From contig NZ_JACEMU010000006.1 in the NCBI RefSeq assembly GCF_013868135.1, positions 1 to 64,000 of the forward strand: a stretch of DNA of 64,000 bases. The letters are read 5' to 3'. Of this stretch, positions 1 to 9,844 are shown piece after piece. Positions within the stretch are counted from its first letter, which is position 1. Every line of letters starts with the position of its first letter. Below the pieces are notes generated by a model. It saw nothing but the letters and a program-made list of their open reading frames with translations. It was not told where the DNA came from and made no database searches. Both the position numbers and the translations under genes were made by a program. Source of the stretch: Paracoccus sp. S1E-3. Lineage in GTDB: Bacteria > Pseudomonadota > Alphaproteobacteria > Rhodobacterales > Rhodobacteraceae.

Positions 1-6
1 CCGCCA

Positions 7-1137
7 TCAATACACCACCACCGAGCGGATGGATTCGCCCGAATGCATCAGGTCGAAGCCCTTGTTGATGTCTTCCAGCTTCAGCGTGTGGGTGATCATC
101 GGGTCGATCTCGATCTTGTGGTCCATATACCAGTCGACCAGCGTCGGCACATCGGTGCGGCCGCGCGCGCCGCCGAAGGCGGTGCCTTTCCACACCCGGC
201 CGGTGACCAGCTGGAACGGCCGGGTGCTGATCTCGGCCCCCGCCGGCGCCACACCGATCACCACCGAGACCCCCCAGCCGCGATGGGTGCATTCCAGCGC
301 GTCGCGCATCACCTTCACGTTGCCGGTGCAGTCGAAGCTGTAATCCGCGCCACCGATCTGGTCGAAGGGCGTCTTGGTCAGATCGACGATCGCCTGCACG
401 ACCGAGCCCTCGATTTCCTTGGGATTGATGAAATGGGTCATGCCGAAACGCTCGCCCCATTCCTTCTTGTCGTTGTTCAGGTCCACGCCGATGATCATGT
501 CGGCCCCGGCCATCTTCAGCCCTTGAATGACGTTCAGCCCGATGCCGCCCAGACCGAAGACCACCGCCTTGGCGCCGATCTCGACCTTGGCGGTGTTGAT
601 GACCGCCCCAATGCCGGTGGTGACGCCGCAGCCGATATAGAAGATCTTGTCGAAAGGCGCGTCGTCGCGCACCTTGGCCAGCGCGATTTCCGGCATCACC
701 GTGTGGTTGGCGAAGGTCGAGCAGCCCATGTAGTGATAGATCGGCGTGCCATCCAGCATCGAGAACCGCGTCGTGCCGTCGGGCATCAGCCCCTGGCCCT
801 GGGTCGACCGGATCGCCGTGCACAGGTTGGTCTTGCGCGACAGGCAGGACGGGCATTGCCGGCATTCGGGCGTATAAAGCGGGATCACGTGATCGCCCGG
901 CTTCAGCGAGGTGACGCCCTCGCCCACCTCCAGCACCACGCCCGCGCCCTCATGCCCGAGGATCGAGGGGAAGATGCCCTCGGGATCGGCGCCGGACAGG
1001 GTGAATTCATCGGTGTGGCAGATGCCCGTCGCCTTGATCTCGACCAGAACCTCGCCCTTCTTCGGGCCCTCGAGGTTCACCTCCATGACGGTCAGCGGCT
1101 TGCCGGGCTCCAGGGCGACTGCGGCGCGGGTTCTCAT
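7..1137 (-). CDS. frmA: S-(hydroxymethyl)glutathione dehydrogenase (class III alcohol dehydrogenase)
   Basis: This 376-aa zinc- and NAD-dependent enzyme oxidises S-hydroxymethylglutathione, the spontaneous adduct of formaldehyde and glutathione, to S-formylglutathione in the cytosol. Visible ligands are catalytic-zinc Cys40, His62 and Cys170 ([12 protein letters not shown]), structural-zinc Cys92/95/98/106, a Rossmann GLGGIG at 195-200, and an Arg110 in the position used by class III enzymes to bind the glutathione carboxylate. Length matches the family. I start at [10 protein letters not shown] because an AGGAG lies just upstream; the frame stays open 18 codons further but that extension is not family-like. 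No S-formylglutathione hydrolase is visible beside it, though the window ends 6 bases past its stop. In Paracoccus such enzymes serve C1 growth and formaldehyde detoxification; that role is inferred here. Confidence 0.95.
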   Translation of the reverse strand: MRTRAAVALEPGKPLTVMEVNLEGPKKGEVLVEIKATGICHTDEFTLSGADPEGIFPSILGHEGAGVVLEVGEGVTSLKPGDHVIPLYTPECRQCPSCLSRKTNLCTAIRSTQGQGLMPDGTTRFSMLDGTPIYHYMGCSTFANHTVMPEIALAKVRDDAPFDKIFYIGCGVTTGIGAVINTAKVEIGAKAVVFGLGGIGLNVIQGLKMAGADMIIGVDLNNDKKEWGERFGMTHFINPKEIEGSVVQAIVDLTKTPFDQIGGADYSFDCTGNVKVMRDALECTHRGWGVSVVIGVAPAGAEISTRPFQLVTGRVWKGTAFGGARGRTDVPTLVDWYMDHKIEIDPMITHTLKLEDINKGFDLMHSGESIRSVVVY

Positions 1138-1260
1138 CTGGATTCTCCTTTGGTTTGGCCCATTTTTTGGCCAGTGGGCGGCCGGGGTCAAGCCGATGAT
1201 CTCCGTTGCCCTGCGCCCCCGGCTCTGGCAGGGTGGCCCGGTCTGTTAACGGGGGTAGTG

Positions 1261-4200
1261 ATGCGCAAGGCGGTCTCGGCGGCGTTCGGTCTGGTGTTGA
1301 TGGGGCTGGCAGGTGTGGCGGGGGCGCAAAGCGTGACGCCGTCCGCGCGGCTGCCCCTGCAGGACGGGTTCGACCTGCCCGGCGGCGATCTGGGTCCGGT
1401 CTTCAACATCAACCAGGCCGCCTGTGTTCAGGCCTGCCTGTCGAATGACGCCTGCACGGCGCTGACCTATAATGCCGCCAGCCGCGCCTGTTTTCCGAAG
1501 GCCGATCCGGGCGAGCCGATCCCCTTCGGCGGCGCGCTGTCGGGCGAGGTAATCCGCACCGATCCGATCACCGCCGCCCGTGCCCGCGACCGGGCCGAGG
1601 CTGCAGCGGACTGGTTGACGGAATCCGACCGCAACCGCGCGCTGTCCCAGGCGGTGGAACTGGGGCAGACCTATCCCGGCTACGGCATGCCGGTCGAGGA
1701 TCTGCGCGCCTCGGTCGATGCCTGGCGCGGCAGCGATCCGCGCGGCGCGCTGCGCGCGCAGGGCGCGGTGACGGCGCTGACCGATCTCGCCTCGGACTGG
1801 GCTTTGCTGTCGGCGCTGATGACCGCCACCGCCGAGAATGCCGAGGATTCGGGCGCGCTCAGGCAGGCGGCGCTGGATGCCGCCGCCAATGCCTGGCTGC
1901 GCGATCCGGGCGACGGGGCCGGCAATCTTGCGCTTTGGGCGCGCGCGGCCGAGGCGCTCGACCGCGGCCGCGACGGTCTGCGGGCGCTGCGCACCGGCCC
2001 CGAAGACGCCCCGGCCATCGCCGCGATCCTCGACGAATTCGAAGGGCGTTATGGCTTTCGCGTCACCGATCACACGGTTGCCGGCGACGGGCCGGAACCG
2101 CGGCTCTGCATCCTTTTCTCGGATAACGTAGCGCGCAATGTCGACCTGCGCCCCTATGTGGGTCTGCCCGATCCGGCGCTGGGGATCGAGCCGCGCGGCT
2201 CGGATCTGTGCGTCACCGGCATGCCGCGCGGGCAGGACATCACCGTGACCATGCGCGCGGGCCTGCCCTCGGGCACGGGCGAAAAACTGCGCCGCGACGT
2301 GACGACAACCGCCTATATCCCCGACCGCAGCCCGACCGTGCGCTTCCCCGGCCGCGCCTATGTGCTGCCGGCCTCGGGTGATCTCGGCCTGACCATGTCC
2401 ACGATCAACACACCCGAGGTGGCGCTGACCCTTTACCGCATGTCGGACCGCAACTTGGTCAGCGCGCTGCGCGACGACATGTTCGGGATGCCGCTGGACG
2501 GGTGGCGCGCGGGCAGCTTCACCAGCCAGTTGGGCGAGGCGGTCTGGACCGGTTTGGCCACCATCGCCCCGCCGGCGGGCGGCGGCGCGCATCCGGTGAA
2601 TGCCGAAGTCGCAACGCGGCTGGACCTGCGCGATCAGGCGGGGCCACTGCTGCCGGGGGTATACGCGCTCAGCGCCGCGGTTCCGAATGCCGATCCCGAT
2701 GCCAGCCCGGCGGCGACGCAATGGTTCATGGTGTCCGATCTGGGGCTGTCCAGCTTTTCGGGCACCGACGGGCTGACCGTCGCCGTGCGCGGCCTGTCAG
2801 ATGCGGGCGCCCGTCCGGGGGTCGAGGTGGCGCTGATCTCGCGCGGGAACGCGGTTCTGGGCACGGCGGTGACCGACGATCAGGGCATCGCACGCTTCGA
2901 TGCCGGGCTGACGCGCGGCCGCGACGCCGCCGCCCCGGCGCTGGTGACCGCCACGCGGATGGAGGGCGAGGCGATTGCCGACCTCAGCTTCCTGTCGCTG
3001 CTGGACCCGGAATTCGACCTTTCGGATCGCGGGGTCGAGGGCAACCCGCCCGCGCCGCCGGTCGATGTCTTCCTGGCGCTGGATCGCGGCGCCTATCGGG
3101 CGGGCGAGGTGGCGCACGCCACCATCCTCGCCCGCGACGGGCTGGCCGGGGCCATTGACGGGCTGCCGATGCAGGCCCGCATCATCCGCCCTGATGGCGC
3201 GGAATTCGCCAAGCTGATGCCCGCCCCCGCGGGTGACGGCGGCTATGTGCTGGACTTTCCGATCCCCGCAACCGCGCCGCGCGGGGCCTGGCGCATCGAC
3301 CTGCGTGTCGAGGAGGATGGCCCCGCGCTTGCCTCGGCCCGGATGCTGGTCGAGGATTTCCTGCCCGAGCGCATCGACTTCGCGCTGGAACTGGGCGATG
3401 CGCCGCGGCCGCCCTCGGGCGTGCTGACCACCGACATCGCCGCGCGCTGGCTGTTCGGCGCCCCCGCCGCCGATCTGCCGGTCGAGGGGCAGATGATCCT
3501 GTCGCCGGCGCGGACGCTGCCGGGCTGGGAGGGCTATCAGTTCGGCCGCCACGACGAGACGGAATCCCAAAGCGCCGAGATGCTGGCCGGACGCACCGAT
3601 GCGCAGGGCAATTTCACCGCCCGCGTGGAACTGCCGGCGGCGCTGGCGAGTGCCACCCGCCCGTGGAATGCGGAATTGCGGCTGGACGTGCTGGAAGGCG
3701 CGGGCCGCCCGGTCGAACGCCGCGACAGCGCGCTGATCCTGCCGGCGAAACTGGCGCTCGGGATCAAGCCCGGCTTTGACAGCGGCACCGTGGCCGAGAA
3801 CAGCGAGGCGGCATTCTCGGTCGTGGCGCTCGGCGCCGACCTCAGCCCGCAGGCGGGCAGCTTCACCTGGGAACTGAACAAGATCGACACCGATTATCAG
3901 TGGTATGCCATCGACGGCGACTGGCAGTGGGAGCCGGTGACCACCCGCAGCAGCGCGGGTTCGGGCAGCATCACGCTCGCCGCCGGCCAACCCACACCGC
4001 TGTCGGTTCCCGTCACCTGGGGCCAGTTCGAGCTGGTGTTGAAAGGCGCCGACGGCTCTGAAAGCTCGGTCCTGTTCGACGCCGGCTGGGGTGCGGTCTC
4101 GACCGCGCAGGACACCCCTGACCGGCTGCGCGTCACGCTGGACAAGCCCGCCTATCGCCCCGGCGAGACCGCCACCGTCACCTTCGAGGCCCCGGCCGCG

Positions 4201-6747
4201 GGCGCGGCCCTCGTCTCGGTCATGTCGAACCGGTTGATCGCGCTGGAAACCGTGGCCACCACTGCCGGCACCAATAGCGTGCAATTGCCGGTCACCGATG
4301 ACTGGGGCGCGGGCGTCTATGTCGCCGTCAGCGCCATCCGTCCGGTGGCCGAGGATGCCGGCCACGCCCCGGTGCGCGGCATGGGGCTTGCCCCCGCATC
4401 CGTCGATCCCGGGGCGAAACTGCTGAAGGCCTCGCTCGAGGCTCCGGCCGAGACCGATCCCCGCCAGGACGCCCAGGTCACCCTGCGGGTCGAGGGCGCA
4501 GCCGCGGGCGAGACCGTTCACGCCACCATTTGGGCGGTCGATCAGGGCATCCTGAACCTGACCGGCTATCAGCCGCCCTCGGCCAGCGACCATTATTTCG
4601 GCCAGCGTCGGCTGGGCGTCGGCCTGCGCGATCTTTACGGGCGACTGATCCTCGCCTCGGGGGCTGCGGACGGGGCGATCCGGTCGGGGGGCGATGCTTC
4701 AGGGCCGGGCACCACAGCGCCGCCGCCGACCGAGAAACTGATGGCCTGGTTCTCGGGTCCGGTGACGCTGGGGCCGGATGGCACCGCAACTGTCGCGGTG
4801 CCGCTGCCCGATTTCAACGGCGAGGTGCGGCTGATCACGCTTGTCTGGTCGAAGACCGGCGTGGGTCAGGCCGATCTGACAATGCTGGTGCGCGACCCGG
4901 TCGTGATGACCGTCACCGCGCCCGCCTTTCTCGCGCCGGGCGATCAGGCACAGGCGGAAATCGTGCTGACCCATGTCTCGGGACCGGAAGGCAATGTGGG
5001 CCTCAGCGTCGCGCCGGAAGGCGGCGCGGTCACGCTGGCCACCGCCGAATTGCCGGCCTCCGTGCCGTTGGCGACGGGCGAGCGCAAGCCGCTGACGCTG
5101 CGGCTGACTGCGCCCCAGACCGAGGGTGCGGCGGGTCTGCGGGTCGCGGCCACCCTGCCCGATGGCCGCACCGTCACCAAGGACCTGCAGATCCCGGTGC
5201 TGCGGCTGGACCAGCCGGTCACCCGCGCGCTGCGGATGACGCTGGAACCCGGCGCCTCGGTCACGCCCGATATCGCGTCCTTGGGCACATTCGTGCCCGG
5301 ATCGGGCCGGCGGACCCTGTCGGCGGGGGTCTATGCGCTGCTGGACATCCCGGCCGCGCTGACGCTCTTGCGCGATTTCGAATATGGCTGCACCGAACAG
5401 ACCACCTCGGCCGCGATGCCGTTGCTTTACGCGGCGGGTCTGATGCCCGAGGGCGCGCCGCCCTTGCCCGGCGATCCGCCGCGCGACATCGCCGGCGCCA
5501 TCACCCAGATCCTGACCCGCCAGACCCCCGAGGGCGGCTTCGGATTGTGGAGCGCCTATAACGCCGAGCCGTGGTTGAACGCCTATGTCACCGACTTCCT
5601 GTCGCGGGCCCGGCAGGCGGGCCATGCGGTGCCGGATGCGAATTTCCGCCGCGCGCTGACCAGTCTGCAGAACTACCTCAACGCCGCGTCCGATCCGCAA
5701 TATGCTTCGGCGGACGAGGCTGCGGCCATGGCCTATTCGGCCTATGTGCTGGCGCGGGAACGGGCGGCGGTGGTCAGCGATCTGCGCTATTACGCCGATA
5801 TGGGTGCTGAAAGTTTCGCCACGCCGATGGCGGCGGCGCAACTGGGGGCGGCGCTTGCCTTCCTGGGCGACCAGCCCCGTGCCGACCGCATGTTCGGTCG
5901 CGCCGCCACGCTGATAGCGGCCCAGACCGACCCGCAGGGCCTGCGTCGCGATTTCGGCACCGCCCTGCGCGATCGCGCCGCCGTGCTGGCGCTGGCGACC
6001 GAGGCTGGTTCGCAGCGTATCGACCGGGGCGCGCTCGCCGCAGGGATCGCGCGCGACATCGCCAGTCGCGACGGTTACGGCCTGTCGACGCAGGAAGCCC
6101 TGTGGACCGTCATGGCCGGGCAGGCGCTGATCTCGGGCCAGGACCCGGCGCAGGGGGTGACGCTGGGCGGCGCGCCGCTGCCCGGCCCGGTCGCCGATCT
6201 GGGCGATGCGGCCGCGCCCCTCGCCCAGCCGCTGGGCAATGCGGGCAGCGCGCCGGTCGACGTGACGCTGTCGGTCACCGCCATCCCGACCGGGCTGGTG
6301 GCGGCGGGCGGCACCGCCTTCCAGATCACCCGGCGCTATTTCACCCCGGAAGGCCAGCCGGTCGATCCCACGCTGGTCGCTCAGGGGCAGCGCATGGTCG
6401 CGGTGCTGGAGATTACCGCCTTCAACGAAGGTCAGGACGGCCGGCTCATCATCACCGATCCGCTGCCCGCCGGGTTCGAGATCGACAACCCCAACCTGAT
6501 CGCGGCGGGCGAGCTGTCGGGCCTCGACTGGCTGCAGGGCGACACCCAGACCGAAATGACCGAGTTCCGCAGCGACCGTTTCGCCGCCTCGGTCGAATTC
6601 GGCGGGGCGGGCACGCTGCAGCTGGCCTACCGGCTGCGGGCGGTAACGCCGGGCAGCTTCCACCACCCGGCGGCCACCGTAGCCGATTTCTACCGCCCCG
6701 AGCGCCGGGGCTGGACCGATAGCGGTGCGACCGTCGTCGCGCCGTGA
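1261..6747 (+). CDS. Bacterial alpha-2-macroglobulin family protein with PAN/Apple-like N-terminus
   Basis: A 1828-aa secreted or periplasmic protein. Residues 1-22 form a signal peptide (MRKAVSAAFGLVLMGLAGVA...). A cysteine-rich PAN/Apple-like module follows (Cys55, 59, 65, 77), then repeated MG beta-sandwich domains, a bait-like middle section and a C-terminal alpha/alpha-toroid around 1370-1650 carrying the thioester motif CTEQ at 1377-1380. Bacterial A2Ms trap attacking proteases by forming a covalent thioester link after bait cleavage. The last 23 bases overlap pbpC, the same pairing as E. coli yfhM-pbpC, which supports a role in guarding or repairing the periplasm after wall damage. I start at the ATG directly before the signal peptide; the frame is open far upstream but there overlaps frmA on the other strand. 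The Thr inside CTEQ differs from the metazoan CGEQ; bacterial members vary here. Confidence 0.93.
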   Translation: MRKAVSAAFGLVLMGLAGVAGAQSVTPSARLPLQDGFDLPGGDLGPVFNINQAACVQACLSNDACTALTYNAASRACFPKADPGEPIPFGGALSGEVIRTDPITAARARDRAEAAADWLTESDRNRALSQAVELGQTYPGYGMPVEDLRASVDAWRGSDPRGALRAQGAVTALTDLASDWALLSALMTATAENAEDSGALRQAALDAAANAWLRDPGDGAGNLALWARAAEALDRGRDGLRALRTGPEDAPAIAAILDEFEGRYGFRVTDHTVAGDGPEPRLCILFSDNVARNVDLRPYVGLPDPALGIEPRGSDLCVTGMPRGQDITVTMRAGLPSGTGEKLRRDVTTTAYIPDRSPTVRFPGRAYVLPASGDLGLTMSTINTPEVALTLYRMSDRNLVSALRDDMFGMPLDGWRAGSFTSQLGEAVWTGLATIAPPAGGGAHPVNAEVATRLDLRDQAGPLLPGVYALSAAVPNADPDASPAATQWFMVSDLGLSSFSGTDGLTVAVRGLSDAGARPGVEVALISRGNAVLGTAVTDDQGIARFDAGLTRGRDAAAPALVTATRMEGEAIADLSFLSLLDPEFDLSDRGVEGNPPAPPVDVFLALDRGAYRAGEVAHATILARDGLAGAIDGLPMQARIIRPDGAEFAKLMPAPAGDGGYVLDFPIPATAPRGAWRIDLRVEEDGPALASARMLVEDFLPERIDFALELGDAPRPPSGVLTTDIAARWLFGAPAADLPVEGQMILSPARTLPGWEGYQFGRHDETESQSAEMLAGRTDAQGNFTARVELPAALASATRPWNAELRLDVLEGAGRPVERRDSALILPAKLALGIKPGFDSGTVAENSEAAFSVVALGADLSPQAGSFTWELNKIDTDYQWYAIDGDWQWEPVTTRSSAGSGSITLAAGQPTPLSVPVTWGQFELVLKGADGSESSVLFDAGWGAVSTAQDTPDRLRVTLDKPAYRPGETATVTFEAPAAGAALVSVMSNRLIALETVATTAGTNSVQLPVTDDWGAGVYVAVSAIRPVAEDAGHAPVRGMGLAPASVDPGAKLLKASLEAPAETDPRQDAQVTLRVEGAAAGETVHATIWAVDQGILNLTGYQPPSASDHYFGQRRLGVGLRDLYGRLILASGAADGAIRSGGDASGPGTTAPPPTEKLMAWFSGPVTLGPDGTATVAVPLPDFNGEVRLITLVWSKTGVGQADLTMLVRDPVVMTVTAPAFLAPGDQAQAEIVLTHVSGPEGNVGLSVAPEGGAVTLATAELPASVPLATGERKPLTLRLTAPQTEGAAGLRVAATLPDGRTVTKDLQIPVLRLDQPVTRALRMTLEPGASVTPDIASLGTFVPGSGRRTLSAGVYALLDIPAALTLLRDFEYGCTEQTTSAAMPLLYAAGLMPEGAPPLPGDPPRDIAGAITQILTRQTPEGGFGLWSAYNAEPWLNAYVTDFLSRARQAGHAVPDANFRRALTSLQNYLNAASDPQYASADEAAAMAYSAYVLARERAAVVSDLRYYADMGAESFATPMAAAQLGAALAFLGDQPRADRMFGRAATLIAAQTDPQGLRRDFGTALRDRAAVLALATEAGSQRIDRGALAAGIARDIASRDGYGLSTQEALWTVMAGQALISGQDPAQGVTLGGAPLPGPVADLGDAAAPLAQPLGNAGSAPVDVTLSVTAIPTGLVAAGGTAFQITRRYFTPEGQPVDPTLVAQGQRMVAVLEITAFNEGQDGRLIITDPLPAGFEIDNPNLIAAGELSGLDWLQGDTQTEMTEFRSDRFAASVEFGGAGTLQLAYRLRAVTPGSFHHPAATVADFYRPERRGWTDSGATVVAP

Positions 6748-8902
6748 CCGCAACCCGGCCCGACGCAGCGGCCGGCGGCTCATCGCGGGGGCACTCGCGC
6801 TGGGGCTGGTGGCGGGCGCGTCGGATGCGGGCCGCGATGCCTTCGGGCGCTGGCTGGACGCCACGCCCCTGCCGCCCCTGGCCGTGCCCACCGGGACCGA
6901 GGTGCTGGCCCGCGACGGCAGCCTGCTGCGCGCCTTTCAGGTCGGCGACGGGCTGTGGCGGCTGGCCCCGCCGGCAGACGGGATAGACCCACGCTTCCTG
7001 CAGATGCTGGTCGCGTGGGAGGATCGCCGCTTTGCCGAACATGCCGGGGTCGATGCCCGCGCGGTGATCCGCGCCGCGGCCCAGGGGCTGCGTCACGGAC
7101 GGATCGTGTCGGGCGCCTCGACCCTGTCGATGCAGACGGCACGGCTGCTGGAACGCGGCCCCACCGCCGACTGGCGCGCCAAGCTGCGCCAGGCCCGGCT
7201 GGCGCTGGCGCTGGAACGGCGCATCGGCAAGACCGGGATCATGGCGCTGTATCTGCGCCTCGCGCCTTATGGCGGCAATACCGAAGGGGTGCGCGCCGCA
7301 TCCCTGATGTGGTTCGGCAAGGAACCCACCCGGCTGACGCCTGCCGAATCGGCGCTGCTGGTCGCCCTGCCGCAGGCGCCCGAAAGCCGCCGCCCCGACA
7401 TCCCGGCCCGGCGCGAGGCTGCCCGGATCGCCCGCGACCGTGTCATCGACCGGGCCCGGGCGGCGGGGATTCTCGATGCCCAGGCCGCCGATCTGGCCCG
7501 CGCCACGCCGCTGCCACAGGCGCGCCGCGCCTTTCCCGCCCACGCCGCGCTGCTGGCCGAACGGCTGCGTCAGGCCCATCCCGGCGCCGCCCGGATCGAA
7601 ACCACCATCGACCCGCGGCTGCAACGCGCCGCCGAGGCCCTCGTCGCCCGCGCCACTGCCGGCCAGTCCGAACGCATCTCCGCCGCAGCCATCCTCGCCG
7701 ACCATGCCACCGGCGAAATCCTGGCCGAGGTCGGCACGGCCGATTTCGGCAACACCCCTCGCGCCGGTTTCATCGACATGACCCGCGCGCTGCGCTCGCC
7801 CGGATCGACGTTGAAGCCCTTCGTCTACGCCTTGGGCTTCGATGATGGGCTGATCCATCCCGAAACCCTGATCGAGGACCGCCCCGCCGTCTTCGGCCGC
7901 TGGCAGCCGGAGAATTTCGACCGCCGCTTCCGCGGCACCGTCACCATCCGCGAGGCGCTGCGCCAGTCGCTGAACGTCCCCGTTGTCCGGGTGGCCGAGG
8001 CGCTTGGTCCCGCCCACATCATGGCGGCCCTTCGCCGGGCGGGCATGCGGGTCGAAACCAATGGCGCGGCGCCGGGCCTTGCCGTGGTGCTCGGGGGGGC
8101 GGGGGTGTCGCTGCATGACCTCGTGGCCGGCTATGGGGCGCTGGCGCAGGGCGGCGTGGCGGTACCGCTGCGCGAGACGCCGCTGCAAGGAACCGCCCCG
8201 GAACCGGCACGCCTGATCAGCGCCGCCGCCGCCTGGCAGATCGCCGATATCCTGTCACAGATCCCCGCGCCCGAGGGCCGCAGCCCCGGCCGCATCGCCT
8301 ATAAGACCGGCACCAGCTACGGCCATCGCGACGCGCTGTCGGTGGGCTTCGACGGGCGCTTTGTCGCGGGCGTCTGGCTGGGGCGCCCTGACGGCACGCC
8401 GGTTCCCGGCGCCTTCGGCGGCCAGTTGGCCGCGCCGCTGCTGTTCGACCTGTTCGACACGCTCGGTCCCCGCGCGCGCCCCCTGCCGCCGCCGCCGCCC
8501 GAAACCATCATCGCCGCCAATCCTCAACTGCCGCCGCCGCTGCGCCGCTTCTTGCCCAAAGGCAGCACCAGCCCGGCCCCCGCGCGTCCCGGCGCACCCG
8601 TCACCCCCCCGGCGGACCCGCTGGTCATCGTCTTTCCCCCCGATGGCGCGGAACTGGAACTGGCCGGCGCCACCATCCCGGTGCGCCTGCGCGGCGGCGT
8701 GCCGCCCTATACGTGGTTGTTGAACGGCGCGCCTGCCGCCATTTCCATCCGCGACCCGGTAGCGCAACTGCCCGGCGCGCCCGGCATGTCGGAACTGTCA
8801 GTCACCGACGCCGCCGGCACCACCCGGCGCGCGCGCCTGCGCATGATCGCGCCCAAGGTATCAGTCAAAACCCCGCGAGCGGGCGAAATCCGACAAAAAT
8901 AG
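6725..8902 (+). CDS. pbpC: Penicillin-binding protein 1C (bifunctional transglycosylase/transpeptidase)
   Basis: 725-aa class A PBP. It begins with GTG inside the end of the alpha-2-macroglobulin gene. A basic cytoplasmic stretch precedes a single N-terminal membrane anchor (about 19-37). The GT51 glycosyltransferase domain carries VAWEDRRFAEH (catalytic Glu99) and GASTLSMQTARLLE. The transpeptidase domain has SxxK at Ser361-Lys364 (SPGSTLKP), an SLN motif, and KTGTS at 527-531. A proline-rich linker then leads to a C-terminal BiPBP_C-type beta domain (about 635-720). PBP1C members are poorly understood peptidoglycan synthases; coupling to the macroglobulin gene suggests joint action at damaged cell wall. 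All catalytic residues are intact. Confidence 0.95.
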   Translation: MRPSSRRDRNPARRSGRRLIAGALALGLVAGASDAGRDAFGRWLDATPLPPLAVPTGTEVLARDGSLLRAFQVGDGLWRLAPPADGIDPRFLQMLVAWEDRRFAEHAGVDARAVIRAAAQGLRHGRIVSGASTLSMQTARLLERGPTADWRAKLRQARLALALERRIGKTGIMALYLRLAPYGGNTEGVRAASLMWFGKEPTRLTPAESALLVALPQAPESRRPDIPARREAARIARDRVIDRARAAGILDAQAADLARATPLPQARRAFPAHAALLAERLRQAHPGAARIETTIDPRLQRAAEALVARATAGQSERISAAAILADHATGEILAEVGTADFGNTPRAGFIDMTRALRSPGSTLKPFVYALGFDDGLIHPETLIEDRPAVFGRWQPENFDRRFRGTVTIREALRQSLNVPVVRVAEALGPAHIMAALRRAGMRVETNGAAPGLAVVLGGAGVSLHDLVAGYGALAQGGVAVPLRETPLQGTAPEPARLISAAAAWQIADILSQIPAPEGRSPGRIAYKTGTSYGHRDALSVGFDGRFVAGVWLGRPDGTPVPGAFGGQLAAPLLFDLFDTLGPRARPLPPPPPETIIAANPQLPPPLRRFLPKGSTSPAPARPGAPVTPPADPLVIVFPPDGAELELAGATIPVRLRGGVPPYTWLLNGAPAAISIRDPVAQLPGAPGMSELSVTDAAGTTRRARLRMIAPKVSVKTPRAGEIRQK

Positions 8903-8978
8903 TTTGACTGTCATCCCCATATTTGATGGAACGGGCATATCCGAGAAAAAGACTCTCCGTTTCCCCGAGGACGCAGCC

Positions 8979-9224
8979 ATGATCATCTGCCACTGCAACC
9001 AGATCTCTGATCGCGACATTCGTGCCGCGGTCCGCTGGATGCGCGCCTCGGACCCTGATACCATTGTCACGCCGGGCAAGGTGTATCACGCGCTCGGCAA
9101 GCGCGCCGATTGTGGCGGCTGCATGAAGCTGTTCGTCTCTGAGATGCGGGCCGCCGATGGCTTCGCGGTCAGCGACCCCCAGCAATTGCCGCCGATTCTG
9201 ACCGGTCTGCGCAACAAGGCGTAA
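8979..9224 (+). CDS. bfd: Bacterioferritin-associated ferredoxin
   Basis: 81-aa [2Fe-2S] protein of the BFD family. The four cluster cysteines are present: CHC near the N-terminus ([11 protein letters not shown]) and CGGC at about 46-49 ([11 protein letters not shown]). Bfd donates electrons to the haem of bacterioferritin so that stored Fe(III) is released. It sits 22 bases upstream of bfr, an expected pairing. I start at MIICHC with GAGG eight bases upstream, rather than the longer open frame from 8904, because family members begin almost directly with the first cysteine pair. A TTGACT hexamer at 8904-8909 is a plausible -35 element, but no convincing -10 follows; iron control is likely but no operator could be assigned. 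Confidence 0.92.
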   Translation: MIICHCNQISDRDIRAAVRWMRASDPDTIVTPGKVYHALGKRADCGGCMKLFVSEMRAADGFAVSDPQQLPPILTGLRNKA

Positions 9225-9246
9225 GGGTGACAGGAAAGGAAGACGA

Positions 9247-9732
9247 ATGAAGGGCGATGCAAAAGTCATCGAATATCTCAACGCAGCACTGCGTTCGGAA
9301 CTGACGGCGGTCAGCCAGTACTGGCTGCATTACCGCCTGCAGGAAGACTGGGGTTACGGCCGGATCGCCGACAAGTCCCGCGCCGAATCGATCGAGGAAA
9401 TGCACCACGCCGACCGGCTGATTCAGCGCATCATTTTCCTTGAAGGCCATCCGAACCTGCAAAAGCTGGATCCGCTGCGGATCGGCCAGAACATCAAGGA
9501 AACGCTGGAAGCCGACCTCGCCGGCGAGCATGACGCCCGCACTCTCTATATCGAGGCGCGCGATCATTGCGAGAAGGTGGGTGATTATGTCAGCAAGGAC
9601 CTGTTCGAGGATCTGATCGCGGATGAGGAAGGCCATATCGACTTTCTCGAAATCCAGCTCCGCCTCCATGGCGAGATCGGCGCGCAGAATTACGGGTTGC
9701 TGAACGCCAAGCCGGCCAACGAAGCCGAGTAA
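9247..9732 (+). CDS. bfr: Bacterioferritin (haem-containing ferritin)
   Basis: 161-aa four-helix-bundle subunit of the 24-mer iron store. All ferroxidase ligands fall at the canonical positions Glu18, Tyr25, Glu51, His54, Glu94, Glu127 and His130, and the haem ligand Met52 is present, so it should be the haem-binding, catalytically active type. It oxidises Fe(II) with O2 or H2O2 and mineralises it in the cytosol. It directly follows bfd and ends at a strong terminator, so the pair probably forms a short iron-storage operon. Confidence 0.97.
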   Translation: MKGDAKVIEYLNAALRSELTAVSQYWLHYRLQEDWGYGRIADKSRAESIEEMHHADRLIQRIIFLEGHPNLQKLDPLRIGQNIKETLEADLAGEHDARTLYIEARDHCEKVGDYVSKDLFEDLIADEEGHIDFLEIQLRLHGEIGAQNYGLLNAKPANEAE

Positions 9733-9750
9733 CCGCCCTCGCAAAACCAA

Positions 9751-9778
9751 AAGGCGCCGCGAGCGCGACGCCTTTTTT
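9751..9778 (+). terminator. Rho-independent terminator after bfr
   Basis: Hairpin with arms AAGGCG-C-CGCG and CGCG-A-CGCCTT around an AG loop, followed by a T run to 9778. The opposite strand also has T-rich sequence past the stem, so it may also stop the convergent pyc transcript. Confidence 0.88.
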
Positions 9779-9805
9779 CATTCTGGCCATATATCCCGGG
9801 GTGAA

Positions 9806-9837
9806 TTGGCCGCAGGCCAAGAGGGGCAGCGCCCCTC
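9806..9837. repeat. Two tandem hairpins (REP-like intergenic element)
   Basis: TTGGCC-gca-GGCCAA (9806-9820) is followed at once by GAGGGGC-agc-GCCCCTC (9821-9837). The pair lies between convergent bfr and pyc, just past the pyc stop. From memory, similar GGCC/GGGGC hairpin pairs recur in intergenic DNA of Rhodobacteraceae, so this may be a dispersed palindromic element; only one copy is seen here. Confidence 0.5.
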
Positions 9838-9844
9838 CCGCCTC

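Noticed and set aside
43-1260. Very long plus-strand open frame leading into the macroglobulin gene
   Set aside because: It lies antisense to frmA; GC-rich coding DNA leaves opposite frames open. The signal peptide fixes the true start at 1261.
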